Below are positions 6,598 to 16,298 of a stretch of DNA of 19,130 nt, piece by piece. The position numbers and the translations under genes were made by a program. The notes under the pieces are model-generated. The model searched no databases and had not been told where the DNA came from. It saw nothing but the letters and a program-made list of their open reading frames with translations. Every line of letters begins with the position of its first letter. Position 1 is the first letter of the stretch. The stretch is from JBAXGW01 sp037139195 (GTDB taxonomy: Bacteria; Bacteroidota; Bacteroidia; Bacteroidales; JAHJDW01). Where the stretch lies: positions 1 to 19,130 of the forward strand of contig JBAXGW010000076.1 of assembly GCA_037139195.1 (NCBI GenBank). The letters run 5' to 3'.

Positions 6598-9500
6598 ATG
6601 AAAATTGATGTAATAGAAAATAGAATAAAAAAACAAGTGAAAAATTGGATTATTTGTAAATCTTGTTTGGTTATTTTTTTAATGATATGCACTGTAAAAC
6701 ATACATTAGCAGCTCCAGTAAATGATGATCCATGCGGAGCAATGCAGTTATCAGTATCTAATTTCTGCGAAACTACCCCTTTTACCTGTATAGGAGCTAC
6801 TCCTTCAGTTGGTTATGGTAATTGTGGATATGCCTATCAAAATAATGATGTATGGTTTAAAGTTACTGTTCCTGCTTCAGGGCAGATTGTAATTAATACA
6901 TCTGCTGCATTAGATTCTTATTGGGGAAGTTATCCCGCATCTTTAATGGGCGTCTATTCTGGTAGTAATTGCAATTCATTGACTGAGATATATGACTGTT
7001 TACATTCGAATGATTTTTCTATTATGCCAAACGTTACTTTATCAGGAAGAACACCTGGAGAAACAATTTGGATTAGATTTTGGAGTTTCGATCCTGCAGC
7101 ACAATGTGGAATTTGTGTAGCAGAGCCTACTGCTCATCCTGCTTGTGGAGCTGGTAATCCAATTGCTGGAAACACTGCATGTACAGCTACTCCTGTTTGT
7201 AATTTAAATGGATATTGTACTAATACATCTAGCTCTTTTACAATTGATACATGGCCAGAGTTATCTGATGCGTTTCAAGATTTTCAAAATCCATCTTGGG
7301 ATGGAAGAGTAATTGATAATAATTCTTTCATTAAGTTTGTTGCATCATCTTCTACGGTTTCTTTAAATGTATGGACATATAATTGCGTAGGAACTGGTGA
7401 AGGTATTCAGTTTTTTATTTTTTCAGCGGCTAATTGTTCTAGTGGACCAGTTACTCCGTATATGTTCAAGCGTTATAATGCAAATGAAGAAGGTGTTGTA
7501 ACTCTAATGGGATTGACTCCTGGAAGTACATATTATATCATGTTTGATGGAATTAATGGAGCTGTTTGTGATGTAGTACTTTCAGTCTTAGATGTAAATA
7601 CGGGTGTTGAGGTAAATCCTTCTGATACTACAGTATGTTTGGGTCAGCCTGTAAATTTAAAAGCATCAGGTGGTAATGGAACATATAACTGGTCGCCGAG
7701 CACAGGTTTGAGTAGTGCAAGTGGAGCAAATGTGGTTGCATCAACTACATCTTTAGGTACTTTAACTTATGTTGTTACTTCTCAATCGGGGAATCCAAAC
7801 TGCCCTTTGTCAAAGACAGATACAGCTGAAATTACAGTCATAAATTGTGGTCCTACTGTAATAGCAAGTAATAACGGACCTTTTTGTTCTTCTGGAACAT
7901 TTAATTTAATTGCAAGTTCTGTGCCAGGTGCTATAAGCTATTCATGGTCTGGTCCTTTGGGATTCACTTCTAATATTCAAAATCCAATAAATATTCCTGT
8001 CCCTTCTGTTTCTGGTTCTTATTTGTATACTGTTACAGTAATTACAAATACAGCAACTGTAACTGCAAGTACAACATTGATAGTTAATCCAATTCCCGTC
8101 TCAAATGCTGGTCCTGATCAAACAGTTTGTGGCACTAATGTATCGATGGCTGCTGTTTTAAGTTCAAGTACAAATACAGGTTCGTGGTTGCAAAGCGTTG
8201 GCACTGGAATAACGTTTTCGAATTCGAATAGTCCAACAACTGCTATTACAGCAAATGGTTCAGGAGTCTATACTTTGGTTTGGACTGAAACTGCAGGTGT
8301 TGGATGCTCTAGTTCAGATAGTGTATTAATAACCCTAAATCAACCCATCATAGCCAATGCAGGTTTGGATACAACAATTTGCAAAGGCGATAGTGTAGTA
8401 TTAACAGCAAGTGGCGGGACAACCTACTTATGGAATGGAACTGTTGGTGGCTCATCGTCCTCTATAAACGTCTCCCCTTCTGTTACTACACCTTATCAAG
8501 TAACGGTATCAGGGAATGGCTGTTCCGATACGGATGAAGTAATAGTACACGTAAATAATACAATAGCCAATGCAGGGCAAGATACTTCAATATGTATAGG
8601 AACAAGTGCTATTTTGCATGCCACAGGGGGCAGTCAGTATCAATGGAGCAATATGCAAACAACGTCAAGCATATCGGTTTCCCCCATCAGCGATTCAACC
8701 TTTTATGTAACAGTAACAAATAATTCATGCGTTGGGTTAGATTCAGTAAAAGTCAAAGTGAATCCGTCACCAGTAGCAAATGCAGGCGCCGATCAAACAA
8801 TATGTGAAGGAGATACATTACAACTAATAGCTAATGGAGGAGGAACTTACCTGTGGAGTGGAGGATTAGGAACATCCCAAATAATTTCTATTCAGCCAGC
8901 CTCAAGCATTACCTATACAGTAACAGTAACATTAAATGGATGTACAGATTCGGATGCAATAAATGTAACAGTAAATGCACTTCCACAAATAACAATGAGC
9001 TCTATAAGCGAAACATGTAATATGAGTAATGGATATGCCATATCAATTGTAGAAGGAGGCTCCGGCATATATAACTATATATGGAATACAGGAGACCTCG
9101 GCCCAAGTATAAAAGGCATCTCACAGGGTATTTATACCGTAACCGTAGAAGATACCGTAACACATTGCTCATCAATAGGGCAGGTGAGTGTTAATCATAT
9201 TTCAGGTCCCGATGCCTATTTTGTAATATCTAATCATACACCATTGGTAGATGAAGAAAGCGTTTCATTTACAGATTATTCAACAGGAAGTTTAACGACA
9301 TGGTTATGGACAATAGAAGGATTAACGTCAAAAACAAGTCAAAACTTTAATTATGTATTTGAGACATCTGATTACTATGTAGTATCATTATCAATAGTAG
9401 ATACAAATGGGTGCACTGATATTTATATAGATTCGTTGCGAGTTCGCGAAGGTAGTACCTTTTATATCCCAAATGCATTTAGTCCTAATGGAGATGAGGA

Positions 9501-9744
9501 CAATGAGAGTTTTGGCCCAGAAGGCGATAATATAAGTCCTGAAGATTATCAAATGATAATATTAAATAGATGGGGTAATGTAATGTTTTCGACTAATAAT
9601 TTTGCAGAGAGGTGGAATGGGACAAAAGATAATAAAGGCACCTTTAGGGAGGCAAAAGAAGATGTTTATGTATATCAGATACGAGTAAGGGGCGAATATA
9701 ACGTGATAAAAGAATATGTGGGGAAAGTGATTTTGCTTAAATAA
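6598..9744 (+). CDS. Gene B: T9SS type B cargo with PPC-like head
   Basis: A protein of 1048 residues starting 49 bases after gene A and probably co-transcribed with it. The signal peptide has an unusually long basic n-region (residues 1-21), a hydrophobic core at about 22-33 and a cleavage site near TLAA at 36-39. Residues about 40-175 begin APVNDDPCGAMQLSV and include NNDVWFKVTVPASGQIVI, the pattern of pre-peptidase C-terminal-like (PPC) domains in Bacteroidota exoproteins. A second related domain spans about 184-331. Ig-like modules lie at about 339-415, 420-497 and 500-576. From residue 571 the protein is identical to gene A from 428: three further Ig-like modules, a SprB-like module, PKD and the CHU_C type B sorting domain. 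The expected fate is export through T9SS and cell-surface attachment. The last codons are CTT AAA TAA, where gene A has TTA AAG TAG. Confidence 0.9.
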   Translation: MKIDVIENRIKKQVKNWIICKSCLVIFLMICTVKHTLAAPVNDDPCGAMQLSVSNFCETTPFTCIGATPSVGYGNCGYAYQNNDVWFKVTVPASGQIVINTSAALDSYWGSYPASLMGVYSGSNCNSLTEIYDCLHSNDFSIMPNVTLSGRTPGETIWIRFWSFDPAAQCGICVAEPTAHPACGAGNPIAGNTACTATPVCNLNGYCTNTSSSFTIDTWPELSDAFQDFQNPSWDGRVIDNNSFIKFVASSSTVSLNVWTYNCVGTGEGIQFFIFSAANCSSGPVTPYMFKRYNANEEGVVTLMGLTPGSTYYIMFDGINGAVCDVVLSVLDVNTGVEVNPSDTTVCLGQPVNLKASGGNGTYNWSPSTGLSSASGANVVASTTSLGTLTYVVTSQSGNPNCPLSKTDTAEITVINCGPTVIASNNGPFCSSGTFNLIASSVPGAISYSWSGPLGFTSNIQNPINIPVPSVSGSYLYTVTVITNTATVTASTTLIVNPIPVSNAGPDQTVCGTNVSMAAVLSSSTNTGSWLQSVGTGITFSNSNSPTTAITANGSGVYTLVWTETAGVGCSSSDSVLITLNQPIIANAGLDTTICKGDSVVLTASGGTTYLWNGTVGGSSSSINVSPSVTTPYQVTVSGNGCSDTDEVIVHVNNTIANAGQDTSICIGTSAILHATGGSQYQWSNMQTTSSISVSPISDSTFYVTVTNNSCVGLDSVKVKVNPSPVANAGADQTICEGDTLQLIANGGGTYLWSGGLGTSQIISIQPASSITYTVTVTLNGCTDSDAINVTVNALPQITMSSISETCNMSNGYAISIVEGGSGIYNYIWNTGDLGPSIKGISQGIYTVTVEDTVTHCSSIGQVSVNHISGPDAYFVISNHTPLVDEESVSFTDYSTGSLTTWLWTIEGLTSKTSQNFNYVFETSDYYVVSLSIVDTNGCTDIYIDSLRVREGSTFYIPNAFSPNGDEDNESFGPEGDNISPEDYQMIILNRWGNVMFSTNNFAERWNGTKDNKGTFREAKEDVYVYQIRVRGEYNVIKEYVGKVILLK
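8308..9735 (+). repeat. Perfect 1428-bp direct repeat, copy 2 (in gene B)
   Basis: This is the second copy of the tract at 5112-6539, in the same orientation. The flanking protein text is homologous but diverged on the left (VWTETAGVGC here, LWTETSASGL in gene A). That suggests the two genes were already paralogous before the tract became identical. Confidence 0.93.
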
Positions 9745-9784
9745 AAATGACTGTATTCACTTTAAAACATTGAATAAGGCTGAT

Positions 9785-12421
9785 ATGAAAAAAATAATTG
9801 TTCTACTATTTATTTTTTATTCTCAAATACTATTTGCACAACTAAGTGTTTCGATTCAATTTCAAATAAATACTGTTTGCGATGGAAATCCCTGTAATTA
9901 TCAAGGGTCGTCAATTCTTATTAATGAAGTTATGTTGACGCCTTCTTTTGGGGATGGTTCGATGTATGATTTAGATAATACTAGAAGAGGAGAGTGGATT
10001 GAGCTTTATAATCCTGATTTGTGTAAATCAATTGATATTTCCTGTTATTATCTTGGCAATAATACAAATGAGCTTGGTAATTCGGGGTCATATGTAGATA
10101 TGGGCGGTGGATATAGGATTCCAAATAATACAATTGTTCCCCCAGGAGGTTTTGTAGTAATAAGAGGGGCAAATGTTTCTCCTGTGCCTTCAAATCTTTT
10201 GGTTCAAAATGGAGGGAAGACGATAGAACTAATTGTTGATAGTAGCAATGTATGTCTTGGAGGAGGAAATCGTTTGTGGTTCCCAAATTCTGGAGGTTGG
10301 TTTGCTTTTTATGATAAAAATGGAATTCCACAAGATGCAATTTCATGGAATAATAATTTTAACTCGTGTATGTCATGCGAGCCATGTATATCAAGTTGTA
10401 ATTCTTGTTCTAATGTTCCAAATCTGCCTTCATATAATGTAATTCCTCAATCAAAAAAGAATTATATAACAAGTAGCGATCCTTCTAGTTATCAAGATTT
10501 ATCTTGGCGCAGAATTCCAGATGGAGGAGCTTGGAGCTTGTCTGCTAGTATTAATACCATGGGTAATTGCAACGCAAATTGTAATACAATGCCTCCAATT
10601 ACCTGTAATGGAACAGCAAAGGCAATAGTTAGCGGGGGCACTCCTCCATATACTTTCCTTTGGAATGATCCACAAGCTTTTGCGTCTTCTACTGCAACTG
10701 GCCTTTGTGAAGGTAATTTTTGTGTTACGGTGACAGATGCAAGCAATGTGGAAATAACGAAATGCGTTGATATTCTAAATTTTGAGCCTACTGTTAGCTA
10801 TAATGGAATTGATACATTTTGTTTAAACGCAGTTTCATCAATTATATCAAATGGCTTTTCTCCTTCGGGAGGAACTTTGAGTGGAAGCGGAATTTCTGGG
10901 AATGTATTTAACCCATCTATTGCGGGTGTTGGAACTCATAATATTACATATTATTATCAAGATATAAATACTTGCTCTACAACGTTTAGTCAAACGCTAA
11001 ATGTTATGCCAATCCCTAATGCTGATGCAGGTCCATCTCAAACCGTTTGCAAAGGTGAAAGTGCGAAACTAACTGCCACAGGTGGAAATAGCTATCTTTG
11101 GGATTTTAACAATTCACCTACGTCTTCTATAACAATTCCTCAAATAAATAGTAGTTCAATTTATAATGTAACTGTAAGTGATTCGTATTGTTCAAATACC
11201 GATGCTGTTACTATATCAGTAGTTCCTTTAGCCGAGGCAGGACCAAATCAAACAATTTGTAAAGGTGATAATGCAATCCTTGTGGGAACGGGTTATTCTA
11301 ATAGTTCATTTGAGTGGAATACAATCCCAATTTCAAATATAGCAGCAATTTCAGTGCTCCCTCAAGATACTACAACATATATCTTAACTGTTACAAATCA
11401 ATTTTGTTCTAGTAAAGATTCGGTGACTGTATTTGTTAAACCTTTACCTATTGCCGAGGCAGGCGAAAACAAAACCATTTGTAAAGGGGATTCGCTTGTG
11501 CTTAATGCAAGTGGTGGGGGAGAGTATTTATGGAGTGAAAACTTAGGGACTGCAGCTTCCATTTTGGTTGCTCCAAATAATTCTAAAACTTATATAATCA
11601 CAGTAACTCTCTTAGCATGCAAAGATATAGATTCCGTTAAAGTTTTTGTAAATCCGCTTCCCGATATATCGATGACATCAATAGATGAGGCCTGCAACAA
11701 ATCAAATGGAGCTGCTATTGCCTCTGTAAACAATAGCATAGGAGTCTGCCATTATTTATGGAACAATGGAGATACAACTTCAACTTCAACAGAGTTGTCA
11801 AAAGGCTTGTATATTATTACAATTACTGATGCAGTTACTACTTGTTCAAATGTAGATTCAATTTCCGTTTATAATATTCCAGGTCCCGATGCATACTTCT
11901 CTGTTTCAAATCACAACCCGGAAGTAAGTGAGGAAAGTGTTGGTTTTTTTGATCATTCCGATGGTAACGTTAATTCATGGTTTTGGTCTGTTGAGGGACA
12001 AAAAACAGATAATAATTCAAGTTGCCATTATGTTTTTCAAAATACGGGTGTTTATACAATATCTTTGCTAGTTACCGACGCAAATGGGTGTGTTGATATA
12101 TACATAGATTCTGTAAATGTTCATTTTAGCTCAACTTTTTATATCCCAAATGCTTTCTCACCAAATGGCGATGGAATCAATGAATTATTTGGACCTGAAG
12201 GTGAAAATATAAGCTATGACGACTATCAGATGTTTATATTAAATAGATGGGGTAATGTGTTGTTTTCAACAAATGATTTTAATGAAAAATGGAATGGAAC
12301 TAAAAATAATAAAGGAAAACTTAAAGACGCTATAGAAGATGTGTATGTGTATAAAATACAAGTTAGAGGCGACAAAGACGTAATAAAAGAGTATGTTGGA
12401 AATGTAGTTTTGATAAAATAA
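9785..12421 (+). CDS. Gene C: lamin-tail-domain T9SS type B cargo
   Basis: A protein of 878 residues from the ATG at 9785, which directly precedes a normal signal peptide (MKKIIVLLFIFYSQILFAQ). An in-frame TTG at 9770 would add five residues and is unlikely. Residues about 42-190 match the lamin-tail (LTD) pattern: SILINEVMLTP, GEWIELYNP, DISCYYLGNN, YRIPNNTIVPPGGFVVIRG. A cysteine cluster follows at about 195-208 (SCMSCEPC, then SSCNSCSN). Next come a SprB-like repeat at about 274-330 (GGTPPYTFLWND, GNFCVTVTDA), Ig-like modules opening near 412, 483 and 556, a SprB-like module at about 625-697, PKD at about 699-779 and a CHU_C type B sorting domain at about 782-878. It starts 40 bases after gene B, so it is probably co-transcribed. 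Its third codon positions favour T, unlike the repeat block of A and B. Confidence 0.9.
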   Translation: MKKIIVLLFIFYSQILFAQLSVSIQFQINTVCDGNPCNYQGSSILINEVMLTPSFGDGSMYDLDNTRRGEWIELYNPDLCKSIDISCYYLGNNTNELGNSGSYVDMGGGYRIPNNTIVPPGGFVVIRGANVSPVPSNLLVQNGGKTIELIVDSSNVCLGGGNRLWFPNSGGWFAFYDKNGIPQDAISWNNNFNSCMSCEPCISSCNSCSNVPNLPSYNVIPQSKKNYITSSDPSSYQDLSWRRIPDGGAWSLSASINTMGNCNANCNTMPPITCNGTAKAIVSGGTPPYTFLWNDPQAFASSTATGLCEGNFCVTVTDASNVEITKCVDILNFEPTVSYNGIDTFCLNAVSSIISNGFSPSGGTLSGSGISGNVFNPSIAGVGTHNITYYYQDINTCSTTFSQTLNVMPIPNADAGPSQTVCKGESAKLTATGGNSYLWDFNNSPTSSITIPQINSSSIYNVTVSDSYCSNTDAVTISVVPLAEAGPNQTICKGDNAILVGTGYSNSSFEWNTIPISNIAAISVLPQDTTTYILTVTNQFCSSKDSVTVFVKPLPIAEAGENKTICKGDSLVLNASGGGEYLWSENLGTAASILVAPNNSKTYIITVTLLACKDIDSVKVFVNPLPDISMTSIDEACNKSNGAAIASVNNSIGVCHYLWNNGDTTSTSTELSKGLYIITITDAVTTCSNVDSISVYNIPGPDAYFSVSNHNPEVSEESVGFFDHSDGNVNSWFWSVEGQKTDNNSSCHYVFQNTGVYTISLLVTDANGCVDIYIDSVNVHFSSTFYIPNAFSPNGDGINELFGPEGENISYDDYQMFILNRWGNVLFSTNDFNEKWNGTKNNKGKLKDAIEDVYVYKIQVRGDKDVIKEYVGNVVLIK

Positions 12422-12753
12422 ATATTTTTATTTTGAATTTGCTTTTTTAATTTTTTTGAGAGCAAAGACACTAATAAATCTGAAATCTAAATCATATATT
12501 CTTCAGCCATTTTTATTGTTTCAAATATAAAAGTTTGTTGGTTAGTTATAATAAGATTCTATTATTCAAAAATACGTTGTTTACTCGGTTGAAATACGCT
12601 TGATACCTTATTTTCTGCAATATTAATAATATATAACTTTATTGAAATTATTTAACATTTGTTGTAGTGTTTTTTGAAATAAGCATAAAAGTAAAGTGCA
12701 TGTTCATTTGCAGAAATAATCATTAATTTTTATTCGTTTAAAACATTGATATA
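12422..12753. other. Intergenic region before gene D
   Basis: There is no gene in these 332 bases. The first 50 are T-rich and may terminate the A-B-C transcript, though I see no strong hairpin. The segment 12569-12655 resembles the sequence upstream of gene A. The last part carries TTTAAAACATTGA (12737-12749), a 13-mer also present before gene C at 9761-9773. Confidence 0.55.
12569..12655 (+). promoter_or_regulatory. Candidate promoter region of gene D
   Basis: AAAATACGTT, TTACTCG (12581-12587), AAATACG and an AATATTAATA block follow the same order as upstream of gene A. A -7-like TAACTTTA (12634-12641; one mismatch to TAnnTTTG) has TTTT exactly 19 bases before it, a three-of-four match to TTTG. 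The transcript would begin near 12649 with a leader of about 105 bases. The conservation may reflect a common regulator or simply common descent. Confidence 0.4.
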
Positions 12754-15700
12754 ATGAGGATACTGTGTGTTGTTATTTTTATAATTTGTTCTCAGATTGC
12801 GATGTCTCAGATTAGTGTTTCATTCCAAACACAAGTAAATACAGTTTGCAATGGTGATTCTTGTAATTATCAGGGTCCTTCGATTCTAATTAATGAAGTA
12901 ATGCTGACTCCTATTGTTGGAGATGGGGCTATGTATGGGGTTAATCCTATTAGTAGTGATTTAGGCGAATGGATAGAATTATATAATCCTAATTTGTGTA
13001 AACCAGTTGATATATCATGCTTTTATTTAGGGAATAATACTCCAGATGGTATGAGTTATGGAGGTGGATACAGAATTCCAGCAAACACAATTGTTCCTGC
13101 CGGAGGCTTTGTTGTAATAAGAGGTGTAAATGCTACACCTGTTGCACCAAATTTATTAGCACAGAATGGAGGTAAAACAATAGAACTGATTGTAGATAAT
13201 GCCCTCGGAAATGTATGCATAGGAGGAGGAACTAGATTGTGGTTCCCAAATTCAGGTGGCTGGTTTGCTTTTTATAACAATAATGGAATACCTCAAGATG
13301 CAATCTCATGGAATAGTACAACAAATTCTTGCATGTCCTGTGCTCCATGTATTTCAAGTTGTGGAACATGCTCAAATGCTTCATCTTTGGCTTCTTACGA
13401 CAATATTCCTGCTGCAAATAAAAATTATATGAGCTCTCTAGATCCTGCAATGTATGCAGGATCATCTTGGAGCAGAATGCCAGATGGTGGAACATGGAGT
13501 GCAACTGCAACAACAAATACAATGGGGAATTGCAATTCTGTTTGTAATACAGTGGCATCGTCTACATGCACAGGTCAGGCAATTGCAAATGTAAGTGGTG
13601 GCGTTCCTCCTTATACTTTTAAATGGAATGATTCTCAGTCAAGTGTTACTAACGCTGCAACTGGTCTTTGTGCTGGAAATTATTGTGTAACAGTTACTGA
13701 TGCGGTAAATACGATTAAAATTGCTTGCGTTAATATCATCGATTTTGTGCCTCCAGTTTCTTTTAATGGCGATAGTCTTTTTTGCTTAGATGAAAATGGA
13801 GTGAATTATACATCTAATTTTCTGCCAAGTGGTGGGCAGCTGACTGGCAATGGCTTGTCGGGTTTTGTTTTTAGCCCATCAATTGCTGGTGTTGGCAACC
13901 ATACTATTACTTACTATTACGAAGACGCAAATACTTGCAATAATACCATAAATAAAATAATAAGGGTTAAAACTGTACCGAATGTTTCAGCGGTTGTTAC
14001 TGATGTTAAGTGTTTTGGATTAACTAATGGAAGTATAGACTTAACAACCATTGGCGGAAATCCAATTTATAATTATGCTTGGTCTAATACAACACAAACT
14101 ACAGAGGATATAACTAATTTATCAGCAGCTGCTTATCAAGTTATAGTAACAGATGCTTTTGCTTGCGATGATACATTGTCAATTCAGGTAAATCAGCCAA
14201 GCGATTTAATTAGTCAAATAACACCTGTAAATGAAACATGTTTAGGTGCTTGTGATGGTTCTATTTCGGTAAATACATCTGGAGGGGTTGCTCCATATTC
14301 CTATAAATTAAACAATATTAGCTCTGTTCCTACTTTTACTCCATTATGTGCAAATACATACACAATTGAGCTTTCAGATGCAAATGGATGTAAAAAAAAT
14401 AATACGGTTAGCGTAAATTCTGGAATAGGTTTAATTGCGGAGGCCGGACTTGCTGTTTCTATTTGCAATGGAAGCGATACTATGTTAACAGCTAGTGGTG
14501 GAACTGGATATTTATGGGACGATATTAATAATAGCAATACTGCTGTTGTTATGGTTAGTCCATCAGTTACAACAACTTACCATGTTACAGTGAGCAATGG
14601 TATTTGCTCTGCGATTGATAGTGTAATAGTTACAGTAATAAGTAATCCAATCGCAAATGCTGGTAATGATATGTCTATTTGTTCTGGAAATGATACAATA
14701 TTGTATGGAAATGGTGGGGGTAATTACAATTGGTCGCCTGCAATATCACTAAATTATTCGAACATTCAAAATCCAAATGCGACACCAATAAATACTACTA
14801 CATATTACTTGACAGTTGTAAATGCCTTTGGATGTAAGGCTGTAGATAGTGTGATGCTTTTCGTGAAGCCCAACCCCATAGCTGAAGCTGGAAATGGTGG
14901 TTCAATTTGCCAGGGAAGTTCTATCACTTTAACTTCTAGTGGTGGGACAAGCTACATGTGGAATGATGTAAATAATAGCACCACGCAATCAATCACAGTT
15001 TCGCCAACAGGGAATGCAATATACACCGTAACAATTACATCAAACGGATGCACCAATTCTGATAACGTAACAGTTTATGTAAATAATAATCCTATTGCAA
15101 ATGCAGGAAACGACATAACAATTTGTGTTGGTTCTACTGACACTTTAATTGCAACAGGAGGAACAAGTTATTTGTGGAGCACAGGTGAAACAAACGATTC
15201 AATTGTAGTCAATCCAATTGTAAATTCAAAGTATTTTGTAACAGTTTTTAATGGTATTTGTGGAAGCACTGATAGTGTGAATGTATACGTTAGCCCGACA
15301 GATTTTGCAAATGCTGGACTTGACACCATAATTTGTGAGGGAGGATTAGCTTTTTTAACGGCTTCTGGTGGAGATGCTTATTTGTGGAATTATAATAATA
15401 GTATTAATCCATTGATAACTGTGAGCCCTGATTCAAGCAAAACTTATATTGTAACTGTTTATTTAGGGTCTTGTTCTGACGAAGATACTGTTACTGTATT
15501 AGTAAGTCCAAATCCAAAAATAGAGTTTTTGTTTAAAAATGAAACCTGTAATATGGGAAATGGTTGGGCTTTAGCTATGGCTTCAGGTGCAACAGGCTCA
15601 TATAGTTATTTATGGCAAGACTTAAATTCTAAAGCATTTATTTCAGATCTTGTGAGTGGCGTTTATTCGGTAACAGCTACTGATGATACAACAGGATGCA

Positions 15701-16272
15701 TAAGTTCTGCAGATGTTATTATTTCAAATATTCCAGGTCCAAATGCAAAATTTATTGCAAATCCAAAAATAACAACCATAGAAAATAACTCAATTAATTT
15801 TAACGATATTTCGATTGGTAGCATCAATTCTTGGAATTGGAATTTAGGGGACAATACAACTTGCTCATCTCAGGATTTTAGTCATGTCTATAAAACTGGG
15901 GTTTATATTGTTATTTTAACTGTTATTGATACAAATAATTGCATCGATGTTTATGCCGATACAATAATTGTTAAAGATGTTTTATCATTTTATGTGCCAA
16001 ATGCATTTACCCCAAATGGAGATGATTTTAATGCGGGTTTTGGCCCAGAAGGCTATAATGTAAATACTGCTGATTACAAAATGAATATTTTTGATAGATG
16101 GGGTGATTTGATTTTTTCGACAAATGATTTTAATGAAAAATGGAATGGTTCTCTGTTTAATAAAGGCACATATAAAGATGCAATAGAGGATGTATATATT
16201 TATCAAATATATGTAAGAGGGCAAGAAGACGTGATAAAAGAATATGTTGGGAAGGTAGTTTTATTGAAATGA
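12754..16272 (+). CDS. Gene D: largest lamin-tail-domain T9SS type B cargo
   Basis: A protein of 1172 residues, the longest in the array. Signal peptide 1-19 (MRILCVVIFIICSQIAMSQ). LTD at about 43-190 (SILINEVMLTP, GEWIELYNPNLC, YRIPANTIVPAGGFVVIRG), then the cysteine cluster SCMSCAPCISSCGTCSN at 192-208. SprB-like repeats lie at about 274-329, 410-480 (LTNGSIDLTTIGGNPIYNYAW) and 485-556. Five Ig-like modules open near 563, 634, 710, 781 and 852. A SprB-like module (920-992), PKD (994-1076) and a CHU_C type B sorting domain (1078-1172: YVPNAFTPNGD, IFDRWGDLIFST, KEYVGKVVLLK) close the protein. It has the same plan as gene C with more repeats, so modules were gained or lost between them. It is an inferred cell-surface adhesin with no catalytic motif. 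It sits 332 bases after gene C with its own upstream region. Confidence 0.92.
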   Translation: MRILCVVIFIICSQIAMSQISVSFQTQVNTVCNGDSCNYQGPSILINEVMLTPIVGDGAMYGVNPISSDLGEWIELYNPNLCKPVDISCFYLGNNTPDGMSYGGGYRIPANTIVPAGGFVVIRGVNATPVAPNLLAQNGGKTIELIVDNALGNVCIGGGTRLWFPNSGGWFAFYNNNGIPQDAISWNSTTNSCMSCAPCISSCGTCSNASSLASYDNIPAANKNYMSSLDPAMYAGSSWSRMPDGGTWSATATTNTMGNCNSVCNTVASSTCTGQAIANVSGGVPPYTFKWNDSQSSVTNAATGLCAGNYCVTVTDAVNTIKIACVNIIDFVPPVSFNGDSLFCLDENGVNYTSNFLPSGGQLTGNGLSGFVFSPSIAGVGNHTITYYYEDANTCNNTINKIIRVKTVPNVSAVVTDVKCFGLTNGSIDLTTIGGNPIYNYAWSNTTQTTEDITNLSAAAYQVIVTDAFACDDTLSIQVNQPSDLISQITPVNETCLGACDGSISVNTSGGVAPYSYKLNNISSVPTFTPLCANTYTIELSDANGCKKNNTVSVNSGIGLIAEAGLAVSICNGSDTMLTASGGTGYLWDDINNSNTAVVMVSPSVTTTYHVTVSNGICSAIDSVIVTVISNPIANAGNDMSICSGNDTILYGNGGGNYNWSPAISLNYSNIQNPNATPINTTTYYLTVVNAFGCKAVDSVMLFVKPNPIAEAGNGGSICQGSSITLTSSGGTSYMWNDVNNSTTQSITVSPTGNAIYTVTITSNGCTNSDNVTVYVNNNPIANAGNDITICVGSTDTLIATGGTSYLWSTGETNDSIVVNPIVNSKYFVTVFNGICGSTDSVNVYVSPTDFANAGLDTIICEGGLAFLTASGGDAYLWNYNNSINPLITVSPDSSKTYIVTVYLGSCSDEDTVTVLVSPNPKIEFLFKNETCNMGNGWALAMASGATGSYSYLWQDLNSKAFISDLVSGVYSVTATDDTTGCISSADVIISNIPGPNAKFIANPKITTIENNSINFNDISIGSINSWNWNLGDNTTCSSQDFSHVYKTGVYIVILTVIDTNNCIDVYADTIIVKDVLSFYVPNAFTPNGDDFNAGFGPEGYNVNTADYKMNIFDRWGDLIFSTNDFNEKWNGSLFNKGTYKDAIEDVYIYQIYVRGQEDVIKEYVGKVVLLK

Positions 16273-16298
16273 TATTTTGAAATAATTAAGGTTTTAAT

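Noticed and set aside
9770..9784. TTG start for gene C, five codons upstream of the ATG
   Set aside because: The ATG at 9785 begins a standard signal peptide, and the TTG lies inside the leader 13-mer that gene D also has before its ATG.
5160..15500. Regularly spaced AATGCAGG-like repeats that might suggest a CRISPR array
   Set aside because: They are the coding sequence of the ANAG motif opening each Ig-like module, about 200 bases apart and in frame; there are no short spacers.
9981..16224. Several minus-strand frames of 60-120 codons inside genes C and D
   Set aside because: They are antisense shadows of strongly supported modular proteins, rich in His, Tyr, Leu and Ile as expected from the opposite strand of such repeats.
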